Source: Desmodesmus armatus
Lineage: Eukaryota > Chlorophyta > Chlorophyceae > Sphaeropleales > Scenedesmaceae
Direction of reading: 5' to 3'
Length of the DNA: 64,000 bases
Assembly (NCBI GenBank): GCA_007449985.2
Contig: VIIQ02000010.1
Span: forward strand, 310,001 to 374,000
Part shown: positions 35,641 to 56,129 of the stretch, one piece after another
Numbering within the stretch: the stretch's first letter is position 1
Layout: each line of letters starts with the position of its first letter
Notes under the pieces: generated by a model
Seen by the model: only the letters and a program-made list of their open reading frames with translations
Told to the model about the DNA's origin: nothing
The model's database searches: none
Position numbers and translations under genes: made by a program

Positions 35641-36629
35641 GCTTGACTAATCAAGCAGCCTGCCGGACTGGTTTATCGCCTCTGTGCACGAGCACACCTG
35701 TTTCACCTGGTGTGTCTCTGATGCACATGTGTGTTCATAGTTCAGTGCCTGCACCGTGTGATCTTCAGTTGACACGGGGGCAGATCCCCTCATGAGTTGT
35801 AGCGCACTCAGGAGTGGGACAGCTCTTGCCTTCCGTGTTGTCTGTGTCTGTGTTTGGGACACTTCGTTGGTGCAGCCACACCTTTCATGCTGCAAGGCTC
35901 GTGAAGAGTCGCGCAGTTGTGGGTATTGTCGTGCAGGAGAGCACGTGCTGGCATGCTGACAAGGCTGGGATGAGCCTGGCGCGTGCTGCATGGCCCCTGC
36001 TACACATTCGTGACCTCTTCGGAGGCTGTGGAAACCTGCTGAGGGTGCGTAGTTGTGGCATGTCGTGGTAACATTCTGCACACCTTCGGCCAATCCCGCC
36101 CATCCTTTTCACATACAAATGTCAAGAGACATCCACCCCGCCCGGTTATAGTAGGCTGTACAAGTACACTGATCTGCTGTACACTGTTTGGTTGGATTAA
36201 CACATCAGGTCCACACCACAGCTCGGCAAATAGATTGGCAGCATGGGGCCGAGCAAGCTGTACTGGATCCAATGTTGGTCAGGTCTTAGTTTTCAAGAGG
36301 TTGACACACGTGCATTTGCCCATCAACTTGGCCAGCAGGACCCGCTACTGTGAACCGCGCTGCAACCAGCCAGCAAATGTTTACTCTATGTCCTGTCCAT
36401 GTTGTTGAGCCTATGGCCACGGCTGTATGCAGCATTCACCCCCAGATCACCACACAAACGTGCAGCAGGGCCTTCTGAACTCACCAGCCTTACAGCACAC
36501 AGCTTGGGCGTCAGCCAGAAGCATGCCTGTTTCATGGTGATGGTGGCAGCGTGCATGCTGGGACCTCAAGGTACTCACTCAACCCACACTCTAAGCCTAG
36601 CCTGTAATATTGAACAAGAGGCAGAGTAT

Positions 36630-36659
36630 CTCAACTAATCTGTGCGGCGATTAGTTGAG
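36630..36659. repeat. Perfect 11-bp inverted repeat with 8-nt loop
   Basis: CTCAACTAATC (36630-36640) pairs with GATTAGTTGAG (36649-36659). It lies about 500 bases downstream of the GH16 stop on the minus strand, so it could form a stem-loop in that transcript's 3' region. Confidence 0.7.
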
Positions 36660-37164
36660 TGTGTGACCTAGGGCCCGCCACCTATTGGATGATCCTGATC
36701 ACAGAATGTTGGGTTCAGCAAGCATGCTTTGAAGGCAACCATGATATTCATCACTCACTGCCAGCCAGGGCACAAGGTGCCACTTTGCAAACTTTGAAGG
36801 TCAGTTACACGTCATCGCACAATTCATGCTCACCATCTGCACGCCAGGCAGATACCAATATCTCTCACGGCATGTCACCACTGGTGGCAGTGCCACCCCA
36901 GCGGCAGCATCCGGCTGCACTCACTGACAAACACTCACAGCTTGTCCCTTCCCACACTAGCGCTGCGTGCACTCATGTGCGCACACGCCATTGCTAACTC
37001 CAACCTCAGGTTGCAACCTCGTGGACCAGACACCTGAAGGGCACTCACACCACAAAGGCTCACACACAGCCAACGGTGCCATCCTGGCTGATTGAAAACC
37101 TGCACAATCATCAACAGCCAATACAGACCCAAGTAGAATCCGATTGAGTGACTCCCCACCACCT

Positions 37165-39116
37165 CTATGCAAGCCAGATGGGCACAGTGGCTGCCGCAGG
37201 GACGGAAGCATCGCACACGACCTGGCGCAAGTTGCTGAACGCTGCAGTGTAGGGCCCCTTGGATGGGTCGATCCTGCCTCCAAAGGGACCAGAGGCCCTG
37301 GTGTCTGTCCACATGGTGAAAGCTGGGCGCATGGGTAGGGCGGGGGCCTGGTAGACGGTGTTCCTGCTGCCTCCGTTGTAGGTGGTGGCGTCCCCGTTGG
37401 TCAGCCTCTTGAGCAGCTTGCCGTCCATGAACCAGCTGACCTGGTTGGGCTGCCAGTTCAGGGTGTAGGTGACCACGCCCACGTTGGCTTGGTTGGAGGG
37501 CCAGCCGAGAGCCTTCTGGTACTGGGGCTGGCTGAGTTGGGCCTCACCGGCGCTCACACCCCTGTAATTGGTAGCAAAGGAAAGCAGCAGGCAGGTCAGG
37601 AGTCAGCATATCATATCAGTTTCAGTGGCAGTCCCCGCCTGGCTTGTATCAAAGGGGCTAAGCATGTGGCTTGAGCACTGGCGGTCCGCTGGCAGGCAAA
37701 AGAAACAGAGAGAAACAAAGACCACAGGGCCTGCAGAGGTTGCAGCAGTGCTGTGACTTACGCCTTGAATGTGTTGAGCCACACGCTGCAGGCCATGCCG
37801 TTGTGGCTGAGGAACTCAAAGTCCAGCTCATCAAAGTCGTTGGAGGTGGCGCCAGAGTTGAGGTCGGCATATGAGTCACTGGAGCGCAGGTAGAAGGCTG
37901 ACACCACACCCTCAGCACACGGGATCTGGGCCTTGACCTGGGGCAGTGCAGTGAGGGGGGGGGGACAGCATGCGGCAAGTCAGTCACACATGTGTGGTAA
38001 TTGAGTAGGATTGCAAATGGCACTTGTCCTTGCAATAATGATTCTGTCAAGTACTACAACACACAACGGCAGCTGTCGTAGACTTGCATGGCAGCTTAGG
38101 CAGCTCTCATGTTTCTTCTCTTGTTAGGCTTGGTGACTGGAACAACTTGTCGCTTTGAAAGCGCCTGCCCAAACAAGCAGCGGAAAGTGCTGATGTTCAG
38201 AGTGTTCGCACCTGATACATGCCATAGGTGTTGTAGCCGCCCAGGGACTGCACTCGGGTGCCCTGCACACCCGACAGGATGAGCTGCATGCTGCCGTCCG
38301 CAGCAAACCTGACGTTGGTTGCAGCGTTGTAGGCGGCCTTGAAACCCACAGATGAGAGGGGTACGTCCTCCACACGGCAGGCGGTGGCTGCAACTGCATG
38401 GTTGTAGAAGACGGCGATGCCTGTGCCTCCAGGCTCACACTCAGTGTCCCACAGCAGGGCAGCAGCGGGTGGTGCTCCTCCTGCACACCTACAGCTGTAG
38501 TCTCCTCCAATCAAGGTGAGGGGGTAGCCGGCACCAGCACAGGTCTTGGCACAGGAAGCATACTGCCCCTCTCCTGAGGAGGAGGTGCGCACCTGCAGAC
38601 GTCAACACATACGAGTGCTTGTGAACGATAAGGACCCAGTTGTGCATGTTATTGCCAGCAGCCAAATACGCCAACAGCTGTGCTGTACTATTGGCGGTTG
38701 GTTGTAGGCCGTGATGCCAACCACCCAAGGCTAACCCATGTAGCTGGGCACCAATGCAGAGCTGCGCAGCCAAACAAGTTACCAGCTCTGAATGCTCGGC
38801 TTTATGCAGCATACAAGCAAATCACCTCCCAAGTGAAGACAGTACTATTGCTGCAGTACTGCAGCTGCTTAGCCAGCGGTTGGCCTTACCTGGCTGTTGT
38901 CGGCGCTCAGCTCCATCAGCGGAAGATCGAAACAGCCGATGTAGTTTCCATGCTTGCCTCCCAGGACGGAGCCGAACAGGAGCAGCAGAGCCAAGCCCGC
39001 GAATGCTCCTCCCCTGCAGCAAGGATGCAGAGGCACTTTGTCAGCACCATTCAGTCATGTTCAGATGGATAGCAAAACACTGCAAAGGGTCCTATCGCAG
39101 CGACCTACCTTGCCAT
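37165..39116 (-). CDS. Secreted WSC-like plus GH16 glucanase/transglycosylase-type protein
   Basis: Five exons on the minus strand: 39109-39116 (only ATGGCAAG), 38890-39013, 38212-38592, 37762-37937, 37165-37561, joined in phase to about 361 residues. The N-terminus is a clear signal peptide (GLALLLLFGSVLGG). Next is a Cys-rich module starting NYIGCFD and including CAKTCAGAGYPL and YSCRC, like a WSC carbohydrate-binding domain. The second half is a GH16-type beta-jelly roll: the catalytic E-X-D-X-E motif is FDELDFEFL, followed by WQPNQVSWFMDGKLL and PMRPAFTMWTD, as in beta-glucanases and xyloglucan endotransglycosylase-like enzymes. It should act outside the cell on wall glucan; the exact polysaccharide cannot be told. 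No membrane anchor is visible at the C-terminus. The eight-base first exon is supported by phase and by completing the signal peptide. Confidence 0.88.
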
Positions 39117-40495
39117 GTTCACTCGGCCGAAAAGAGCGGGTAAAAGAAGGTAGACTGTACTGAAAGTACCTGAAGGTAAAGGCTGCTTTTATGTGTTGTA
39201 GTCCACTGTGATTCGTATTGCTTGGGGTCCGCCAATGCTGGGGAGCTAAGGGTTGGCAAGGACTGGCCAGTGGGCTGAACCCGAGCAAACCGAAACCGGA
39301 GTTCTACCGGACAGCCCTCTGAGGCGGGTGAGATTGCTGATTCCAACAGCATGACAACAGAGAAAAATCAGAATGAACACAATAAAGTCTGATGCCTTGG
39401 GCCGGCAGCGACACCACGCAGGCTGTGATGGCCGGCAACCCTCAGCTGGTGCCAGCTGCAGCTGCAGTCTCAGGACAAACATCAGTGCAACGGCATGGCA
39501 ATAACTCACTTGGAGCATCATGACTATCCATAAGTCCTCAACGATGTTTGACTCGCCTGCATGGACCTTCCACCCACCATGGGTCGTGCGCAAGGCCCTG
39601 AGAGGCATCTCCCCACCCCTTTGTGCGCATGAAGCCTACCAGGTCCTGCAAGGGCTGTTTAGCCCTTCTTGCCACATACATGGATCCATGATCCGGATTA
39701 CTCAGCCCGGCCTGGTGGGCGGGCTGATTGGCATGGCATGCCTGTGTCCATAAGTTCGGTGGGTCACGGCAACCCCATGTGTTGGGCTGGGAGGACAGAG
39801 ACTAAGTGACAACATCTGCTGGTGCTTTGTTTGGTACGGCTTCTGCCATGGTGCTGCAATCATCTGGCCGAGTAGCTGCAACGGTCTCTGGCAGGATAGC
39901 CGTGACGGTCTCAAAGACTAAGTCCAGAACACCCGCTGCATGGATTAGCTGTCAGAGCGGCCCTTTGTACGCCAGGTTTCATAAGGCAACGATGCAGCCA
40001 TTCGTGGATGATCAGCACTCCTGCCTGCATGGAGGGAGCATCTGGCTTGCGCTACTCTTTTGCCAGCTATGTACCACTGCGTAGTGATGGCTGTTACAAC
40101 CAATAATGTCGTCCTCAACCTGACTGGTGTTGTAGACTACAGGACAATCTTCCGCTATGTACAACACTGACACAGCTATCAAAGGACAGGACAGGACAGG
40201 CGATGCCACCTGCGCCTGGGGCGCACAGCAGCAGCACAGAAACCCTCCACTCCACTCGCAAACACAAACACCAACCGGTACAACCACTTTGTGTGAGGAG
40301 ACGGCTGCCCTGCCAAACCAAGCCTGCCCAGCTCAGTGCACTCAATGCACGGCACCATCACCACTGCCAACATCATGACACTAGGCATGGTGCATCACTG
40401 CCCCAGACAAGGTTGCCCTAACCCCAGCACAACACGGTGGCGGCGCACCACATAAGACCATGTACCGCACTCAATGCCCCTTGCACAACACAGGA
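39117..40495. other. Intergenic between the GH16 5' end and the MCM2 3' end
   Basis: No gene recognised. The right part would be the MCM2 3' UTR; a minus-strand TGTAA (TTACA at 40094-40098) lies about 400 bases past the MCM2 stop. The left part would hold the GH16 promoter. A short GGACA tandem array occurs near 40184-40199. Confidence 0.45.
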
Positions 40496-48637
<8,142 letters not shown>

Positions 48638-51600
48638 AGCAGCATGCACGCAGAACGTTCACATGCTGGGCTGCTGCTTGATGCGGCCCGCTGGGAACCA
48701 CTGCATGCACTGGCTTAAGCAACGCCGCCTTGGCTGCCAACAATAGTTGCAAGCAGAGAGGCAGGCACAAGGGAACATGCTGATGATCAGAAGAGGCCCG
48801 TCCCCATGCGATGCCCAGGCGGCCGGATCACTGGCTCACTAACCATGTTTGACGCCTGTGCAACTTAAAAAAGTTACTGGAAGAACCCTCGTCGTCGCGC
48901 AAGCAGGCAGCAAGAGCTGAGTTTTGAATTCTGGGCTCGCTCACGGGTCAGCCAAGGGTTTGGGAAGGACTATCCACCACTAAGGTTCATGAAGCGACGC
49001 CTGACGACACTTGAACGGCTGACTCAAACTTGCGCGCGCACAACGGTTGAAATAACAAAGTTCAAAAACGTCCAAGATTTCTGAGATCACGTGTAACGAT
49101 GCACCAGTGCATACCACCTGTAACTTGGCCTGCAGGAAGTTGTGCAGCCCCCCCCCCCAGGGTAGTAAAGGTAACCCTTACTACCCCTGCCCCCCCCCCC
49201 TCTTGCAACTCATGCGGACGTCACCTTCAGACTGTAAGGCCCGTTGCACACTTGCACCTCACCAACCCATTCGTGTAGTGTTGTTTCAGGTTTGCTGTAA
49301 ATGCGTGTGTGTGTTCAATGGCTGTTTGGGCTGGTTGCTTTCAGGTTTCTTGGCCTTGAGCCTTGAGTGGAAGCAGCATACCGGACTCACTGTCATCAAT
49401 GTCAGCAAGAAAGCCAGCAAATATGATATGCGCTCAGGTGGGCAATGTGCAGCCCTTTGCTTCTGTTTCTGTTGCAACCCCTAGGCCTGCTGCACAACTC
49501 CCTCCGAGGCTTGATTGTTGTGCAGCCTTCTCACCCATCGCATTGCTGCACAATGAGTGCGTACGTTGTGACACATAGTGGAGTGCACTTACAAGCGCGT
49601 GGAGATAGGAATGCAACGACTAGGCCCCTGGGGTGCGTACACAACTGCACCAGACCTGATCTAGAACACCACACAACTACACGCTTGCCAACATCAGGGG
49701 GTCAACCTGACCCTGTCCTCAGCATGCATGTGCACTGAAAACGCCCTACACCACGCTCAAATGCCCCCCCCCCCTTGTGAGTGCACCTTGGTCGTCAGAC
49801 AGGCTGGCTGCACTGATGGGGTGCGCAAAGCCTCTCACACCCTTCCCTGCACGCACTCAAGTCAGTAATGCCCTCTCGATCCAAACAAACACAACTATAG
49901 AGCCCTGGCAGTAAGCCTGGACGCCTTGTCAGCCAACAAGACGGCTACGTGGCACTTTGGCAGCCTGGTGGCAGCAGCGCAGTGAGCTGACAAGCACATC
50001 ATGTGACATAATGGCTAGCACAGACAGTCAGCCACATCACTCAAACCCGGCCACCACATGTGCTTTCACACCATGCCCAACAAGCCAACGATGTGACAAA
50101 ACCCACCCCACAGACTGTGCTGCTCTCAATTAGAAGTCCTACACAACGCAACTTTGGGCAGTCACCGGTGCAAGCATAGGCAGCCACTGCCGCCACGTCA
50201 TGGAGCCAGCACACCATGTGTTGGTGCATTGGCAGCAAACTCTTGGCACCAGGCAGCTGCCATCTGCAGCCTGTTGCAACAGACAGGGCCATGTGCATGC
50301 GAGCCAGGGCCACCGTGCCAGACAAGCAGCAGACCATCACACCCTTACAGTTGTGTGACCACCACCTGGGCAGATACCAGCACCAGCACTCTATAGTATC
50401 CCGCTCTGTGACAGGATATGAAGCACCACAATGTCAGATGCCAGGTCATGCGTTCAGCGCCTGCGAGCTAGCTTGTTGCAGACTTGCACCGCGACCAAAA
50501 TGACAACGCCCCACGCTGGGGTGAGCCCCAGCTCTCTAGTCAGTGTCTGCCCGTGCTGGGCTATACAACGCTTGTGACGAATGGCCCTGGCATATTGCAG
50601 CCGTTGTGTCCTGTCGACATCATTCCACTAGACAAGGAACCAGCTGAACCGCGCAGCATACTGCTGTGGTGAGTCAGAGTCTGACAAAACCCATAAACCC
50701 AAACGACCAGAACACGCATGTTGTGGACATTTGTCCCTGACAACTGCAGGGTCCGTGGCCCATGACATGCCCAAAGACGTGCAGTTGACAGACACATCTT
50801 TGCCGTGTGGGTTACTTTGCAGCAACAGCCACTATCACATGGCACCCTGCATGCCACCACGAACCGTCGGTGGCATGGTGGCGCCAGGTTTGCATTTGAC
50901 GATTACAGCCGGGCCAAGCACAAAACCTCCCTTGATACCCGCCATAAGTGATGAAGTGGTGCAGCACTGCGGACAGCACAGGTTGCATGTAACCTGGTGA
51001 TTCATCAACAGCGCACTTAGTGCAGGTACCCCTCAGGCTGCACAGGCAAGCTGTGGCGCTGTTAGGCGGCGTCACAGCCTGTCACGGTTGGCATCATGTG
51101 CCACAGCCTTCAACCTGCATGCATGCCACAAACCTGCCACGTTCTGCACAAAAGGCTCTGTGTCCTGCACAGAGCACATCCACTTTGTCACTACCATGGA
51201 CGAACGGGCCAGGATGCACCAAATGTACTGGGAGCTGCATGATGGAGGTGTGGTGGCTCAGCGCCCAGAAGCACGCTGCCAAAAGCAACACAGGCATGGC
51301 ACACAGAGGCACTGGGCCACTGGCGCCATAGCACCAAACCAGTTTGAGCTGCATGTGCGAATAGCCCAAACAACACAGCAGGCATGGCTTGCACACATGG
51401 TTGCGTGAAACTGCCAGCGATAAACATGTTCTTGATGAGGGCCCTAACCTGGGCAAGTTGCAGAACCTACGGCAAGCAGCGCCGCACCCAAACGCCAAGA
51501 TCAAGCGAGGCACCAGAACACCCTCCCCACTGCAACATTGTGCACCAAGCCAACTGCAGGGAAACATGAACGCACACAGCCGCCACCCCTGACCCACTCT

Positions 51601-51988
51601 TTGCGCCCGTCAGGCACCATCAGACACCCCAGCTGGCAGCCAGCTCCCAGTCAAGCTCTTCCGGGTAAGCACAGCAGTCAGTGCAGCACAGCCCTGCACA
51701 CGGGAACTATGCTTGTGCCGCATCCATGCCGTCAACAATATTCTAGCAGGGAACAACCATCACCCCCCCCCCAGCGCCTGGGTCAAAGCAGCACACGGCC
51801 CCATAAGACACTTCAGCAAGCCTCTCTGCATGCCCAGATTGCCAAGGTCGTGCGTTTGTTTGTTGGCACGGCAGCATGGCAACATTGCGAGTGGCAACAT
51901 GAGGTGAAGAGTGGCTGGCGGCGTGGCACACGCGGCGTGATGTATAAACCTCAACACCTTTCTCGCTCTGGTCTCATGGGACCATAGC

Positions 51989-52010
51989 TAGCATGATGAT
52001 CATCATGCTA
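51989..52010. repeat. Perfect 22-bp palindrome
   Basis: TAGCATGATGA followed directly by TCATCATGCTA forms a gap-free palindrome, about 1 kb downstream of the RR-TZF 3 stop. Confidence 0.85.
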
Positions 52011-52865
52011 TGCAAGGGGCCCTGGCATGCAATAATTGCGTTCATGGTCTTTCACCGTTACGCTAGCCTGGGTAGTGCTGGCACACCGTAGGCGCAGGCA
52101 TAGAGTCGGCCACTTGGTGGTACGCCGAGACAACGGACATGGTCGACCACGGCAGTAATACAGAACAAGCAATGACAGAGCAAGAGAGGCGGCACTGCTG
52201 TGACAACAGCACCTGTTAAAAGTAATGCAATGGCCGCCAGTACTCCGAATTGCTTGAAGGTAGCTGTCACAAACAACACTATGTAGCTGGCATGCCAGTG
52301 CAGCCCCCACGCATGAGGGGTAGTGTGCCTTAAGCCAAGCTTGCAATGCTGCCCACACTCTGTGTGCAGCCATACCTCATGATCCGATTCGAACAAGTGC
52401 TGCCCAGACACAGGACACCTGATCTGGACATCCTGACAAACATTCCAGACTGGTGACGGGCAGAAACAATATTACCCCCTGGGTGTGTTGACAGCAACAC
52501 AAAACCCCTTTGGCAAGGTGCCATCACCACTCCTCAACTTGAGGATTGAATGCAGCATGCCGACAATGGCAGGCAGCCGCTATTTGGCTTTGGCAATTGC
52601 TGAAAAGTCAGCCGCGTGCAGCATATCCTATGAAGCCAGTGACGTGAATGGTCACACGGATTGCTTTGCTTCCTGCCGCATGGCGTGCTGAAGTCTCATT
52701 GTCTACAATCCAGCGCAGCTGACACAGCAAGCAGGGCGTGCTGCAAAGCAGGCACGCAACATGCCACTCTCCTGTTCAGGAGCACATTGCAGCACAGGCA
52801 TACACTGTGAGGTGGGATTTATTCAAGAAAGTACTACGCTTGACGTGCACACGTACTGTATGGCA

Positions 52866-52912
52866 GCGCTCTTGCCCCATGCCACACCCGGTGTGGCATA
52901 GGGCAAGAGCGC
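52866..52912 (-). repeat. 23-bp-arm hairpin just downstream of RR-TZF 3
   Basis: The arm at 52866-52888 (GCGCTCTTGCCCCATGCC, continuing ACACC) is the reverse complement of 52890-52912 except for one mismatch, around a single centre base. It starts 72 bases past the RR-TZF 3 stop, so it should lie in that gene's 3' UTR. A partial third copy of the GCCACACC end sits at 52928-52935. Confidence 0.85.
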
Positions 52913-52983
52913 ACCGGGTGCCTGATGCCACACCTGATGAAGGGGGCCGCCGGCATGCGCCTTTCCTCCATATCAAACTCAGA

Positions 52984-55263
52984 TCACATCATCCAGGGGC
53001 CTTGTGTCACAGCAAGCCGGCCTGGGTGCACCATCGCACCGCTCACAGCCACCCCGGTCATCCCGATGGACTGAAAGGCATCTTGGCCTGCAGCTGACGC
53101 TGGTCCAAATGGCTTGCCCACAGTGCCGCCCTGAGCAGTGAGGAGCTGCAGCAGCAGCTGCTGCTCCTGCTCCTGAGGGGGCTGCATTGGCATCATGCGT
53201 GAGGGGGCTGGCATGCTGCCACCAAAGCCGCCATAGCCCTGCAGGCCCTGCTGCTGCTGGTGCTGCTGCCAACCCAGCATATAGCTGTCGTCTGCAAGGT
53301 ACTGCTGCCCTGCGCCAAAGCTATGGCTGACTGCCCCTGTCAAGGCTGCTGCCCCTGGCCACCGTGCTGGCCCCTGCAGAGCAGCCATGCCCCCAGACAT
53401 GCTGCCGGATGGGCTGGCAGTGCCGCCTGTGAGTGCCATCTGCTGCATCTGCCTGATAATGCTGGCTTCTGTCATGAAGGGCTGCTGGCCCAGCACTCTG
53501 GCTGAGCCAGAGTCTGCAGCACCTGACAGCATGGCCAGCTCGGGCAGTGCCAGCCCCAGCGGCTGCTGGAAGTTGCTGCCCGACATCACGCTGCCGAAGA
53601 CTGCACTGGAGGGCATCATTCCGGCTGGTGGTGTGCCTGGCGCCCAGGTGCCGTAGTCAGCCGGGCGGTAGTGCAGCCGCTGCTGGAGGGCCGGTGGGTA
53701 GCTGCTGCTGGGCAGGCATGTGTGGACCCTCGTTGCTGCTGCGGCCTTTGCTGCTGCCTGCCGTGTGGCGGAGAGGCTGTACTTGCCGCTGCTGGCGCCG
53801 CCTGTGGTGCCGACGAGGTGAGTAGGCAAGGGCCTCAGCTCCTCGGGCTTGTGTGCAAAGAAGCAGACGCGGCGCGCGCAGTGCGCCCCCACCTTGCACA
53901 TCTGACGGACCGAGGAGACACATGATCAGCACGCAGACGATGAGCAGACAGTGTTATGGGCTTGAGTCGGAGGGTTTTGCAGGAGAGCTTGTTACAGCAG
54001 GGCAAGGCATTTCATGTCAGCAGTGGCTGAGGATTTAGCAGACTGCGACCTGGGACATCCAGGAAGTAAGGCAAGCTCATGACATTAGCCTACCTCAGTC
54101 CTGTAGCGGTGGGGATGCAGCCAGTACCTGCGTGCACACCAATTCCGGTGAAGAGCGTATCAGCACGACTGGGGATGCGGCTAGAAAAACGATTCACGGC
54201 TTGGGGCTGGGGCTGTGTTGTGGTGGTCAAGGTATGGTTGTTGCAGGGACGAGGGCAGGTCTGTTGACATGCTGGTTCTTAGCGCCCAGCCCGCAACTTA
54301 CTCATAGATGGTGTGTGCAGCAGTGCAGGAGCGCCCTCTGGAACATCTGCCCTTCTGCATCATGTCCACGCAGATGATGCTGGTGTAGTTGACCTGTTTG
54401 CGAAAGACACGACGGGCATGCATTTAGCCGCAATTCAGAGGTGCCCTGTTGCGTGCCAGCCACAGATCTGTGGTAAACCAATTGCTCTAGAGCAGTACCC
54501 TTTCCCACAGTTTGGCATGCAGAGGTGTTCCTGACCCAGGGCGCCTGGTCGCTGACAGGCCTACCTTGGCTGGGTCCCTGCGCCTGCACGTCCGCTCGCC
54601 TGCATGTACAAAAGCGTGTCAGGCATCATAAAGTCATGATTCAGGGCTTGGATACAATACCATCCCCAGCTGCATGTTTGGGACAGTGTTGGTGCCACAA
54701 GACCTTATGGCTGCTGCTGTTGGTGTTCACACCAGGGTCAACGCTACAGCCGTGAAGCACACATGGTGCTGGCTTGGATCAGTCTGAGTAGCACCGACTT
54801 ACCGATGTGGGCATATGGACACAAGTCCCAGTCATGGTCACTGTTCTTGTTGCAAAGGGCCACCTTGAACTTGTACCTGTATGCACACGGGACTCTCTGA
54901 CATGGTGACAGCATGTTTGACGGAACTGGCTGACTTTTGCTGTCGTTGTACATACTCCTGCAGCTGACTGCTGCCTTTGAAATGTCGATTCGGCGCATGT
55001 GGATGACTCTGGCCTCGATTCTTGCTGCTCAGGAGTGGCCCATATGCAATTGGCTGAGGCTCGACTGGTCCGAGGCCCCATGTGTTGGGTGCTGCTACAA
55101 CAGCCATGCATATCAAGCAAGAAGCGTGTGCTCACATCATGAAATCCACGTCTTGAAGCCAAGAAACATCATCTGCAGCAACCTGGTTGCCCTCCTCTTG
55201 TTGCTGCTCATCCTGCTCCTGCTGCATCTTTCCGAGACCACTCGTCTCCTCAGCGACGGCCAT
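52984..55263 (-). CDS. RR-TZF gene 3: plant-type tandem CCCH zinc-finger protein
   Basis: Six minus-strand exons in phase: 55136-55263, 54803-54876, 54565-54599, 54302-54393, 54094-54127, 52984-53901, about 426 residues from the first in-frame ATG at 55263. This copy is the most canonical of the three: DVDFMMYKFKVALC leads into C-X5-H-X4-C-X3-H (CNKNSDHDWDLCPYAH), the arginine-rich GERTCRRRDPAK, finger 1 C-X8-C-X5-C-X3-H (CVDMMQKGRCSRGRSCTAAH), EYWLHPHRYRT, and finger 2 C-X5-C-X4-C-X3-H (CKVGAHCARRVCFFAH) followed by KPEELRPLP, near-identical in style to land-plant RR-TZF proteins. The tail is Gln/Gly/Met/Pro-rich. The N-terminus is Glu/Gln-rich, and its frame stays open upstream of the chosen ATG to at least 55407, so the start is tentative. 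RR-TZF proteins are RNA-binding, granule-associated regulators of mRNA decay or translation. Confidence 0.93.
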
Positions 55264-56129
55264 CTTGCCTTTTGCCACAGCACTTTCTTGTGGCAGTCTT
55301 TCAAGGGATGCTTGTGGGGATAGAGAGCAGCTGTTGTCAGTCAATGCAGTTGTCACTTTGCAGTTGTGAAAGGAATAACGAGCAGGTGCCCATTTCTTGA
55401 ACTTCAATCGGCTTTTGTGACTGGCCTAGCCAACTGCTCCGAGCGAAGCAGGGGAAGACCACTTTCCTTGCCGCCATTTCACCATGCGAATGCCTTGTGC
55501 GTGCAACACCCTCCTTGCATAATAACGATTGCACAACTTACGTCTATGTATCGTGCTCACCACAGAGCAGGTGTGGTTGGCCATCCTTCTGCCGGCGATC
55601 GCTGATCAATGATCAGCATCAGCATGAGAACAAAGTGTGGAACCCCTTCACAACTAAATGCCCCCCCAACACCCGTTCAATGCTGCCATGAATCAACAGG
55701 AGCCTGGGTTCCGGGCTGGCTGATGCTGCAGAGCGCCCAAGTGCTGCCACAGAGGCAGGATGCAGCGCAGATGCTGTGCACGATCTGCAGGCGCTGTGCA
55801 CGATCATGGAGCCTGATCACTGCTCAGTGGCACAAGGTGCAGGCTCAGCGAAACACAACTGTACAAAGCCAATGTATGCATGTACAGGACCGATCACATG
55901 TGCGTGACAACACGCTGTATGGACAAAGTGCGGCAGGCCAGGAGCTGAGTGTATGTGTGTGTGGTGGCACACCACCTCTACCCACGCATTGATGCTGCAG
56001 GGCTGGACCCCAGAACGGCACAGCGAAACAAGTCCAGTCCAGCAGTGCCTGTTCAGCCCCCCTCAACCACGCCCCATGCAGTGGTGTGCTGCAAGGCAGC
56101 CCACTTCATTCACAACAGGCGCGGAGCAG
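55264..56129. other. Intergenic between RR-TZF 3 and the kelch gene
   Basis: No gene recognised. It would hold the RR-TZF 3 promoter and leader (left) and the 3' UTR of the kelch gene (right). No clear minus-strand TGTAA was seen after the kelch stop. Confidence 0.4.

Larger units (their letters stand above)
32129..37164. other. 5-kb gene-free stretch between RR-TZF 2 and the GH16 gene (tail to tail)
   Basis: No recognisable exon on either strand. The plus strand is G/T-rich to about 36.05 kb and then turns A/C-rich, as expected if the left 3.9 kb is transcribed with the plus-strand RR-TZF gene and the right 1.1 kb with the minus-strand GH16 gene. The only TGTAA noticed on the plus strand is at 34674-34678. 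On the minus strand, TGTAA complements (TTACA) at 36805-36809 and 36490-36494 are candidate signals for the GH16 gene. Confidence 0.45.
48638..52983. other. 4.3-kb gene-free stretch between MCM2 and RR-TZF 3
   Basis: No recognisable exon. Close to MCM2 (48.6-49.1 kb) lies its presumed promoter. From about 49.1 kb to 52.98 kb the plus strand is A/C-rich, the mirror of the skew seen after the two plus-strand RR-TZF genes, and so matches sequence downstream of the minus-strand RR-TZF 3. The first minus-strand TGTAA seen past that gene's stop is at 50903-50907, about 2.1 kb away. Two strong inverted repeats are listed separately. Confidence 0.45.
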
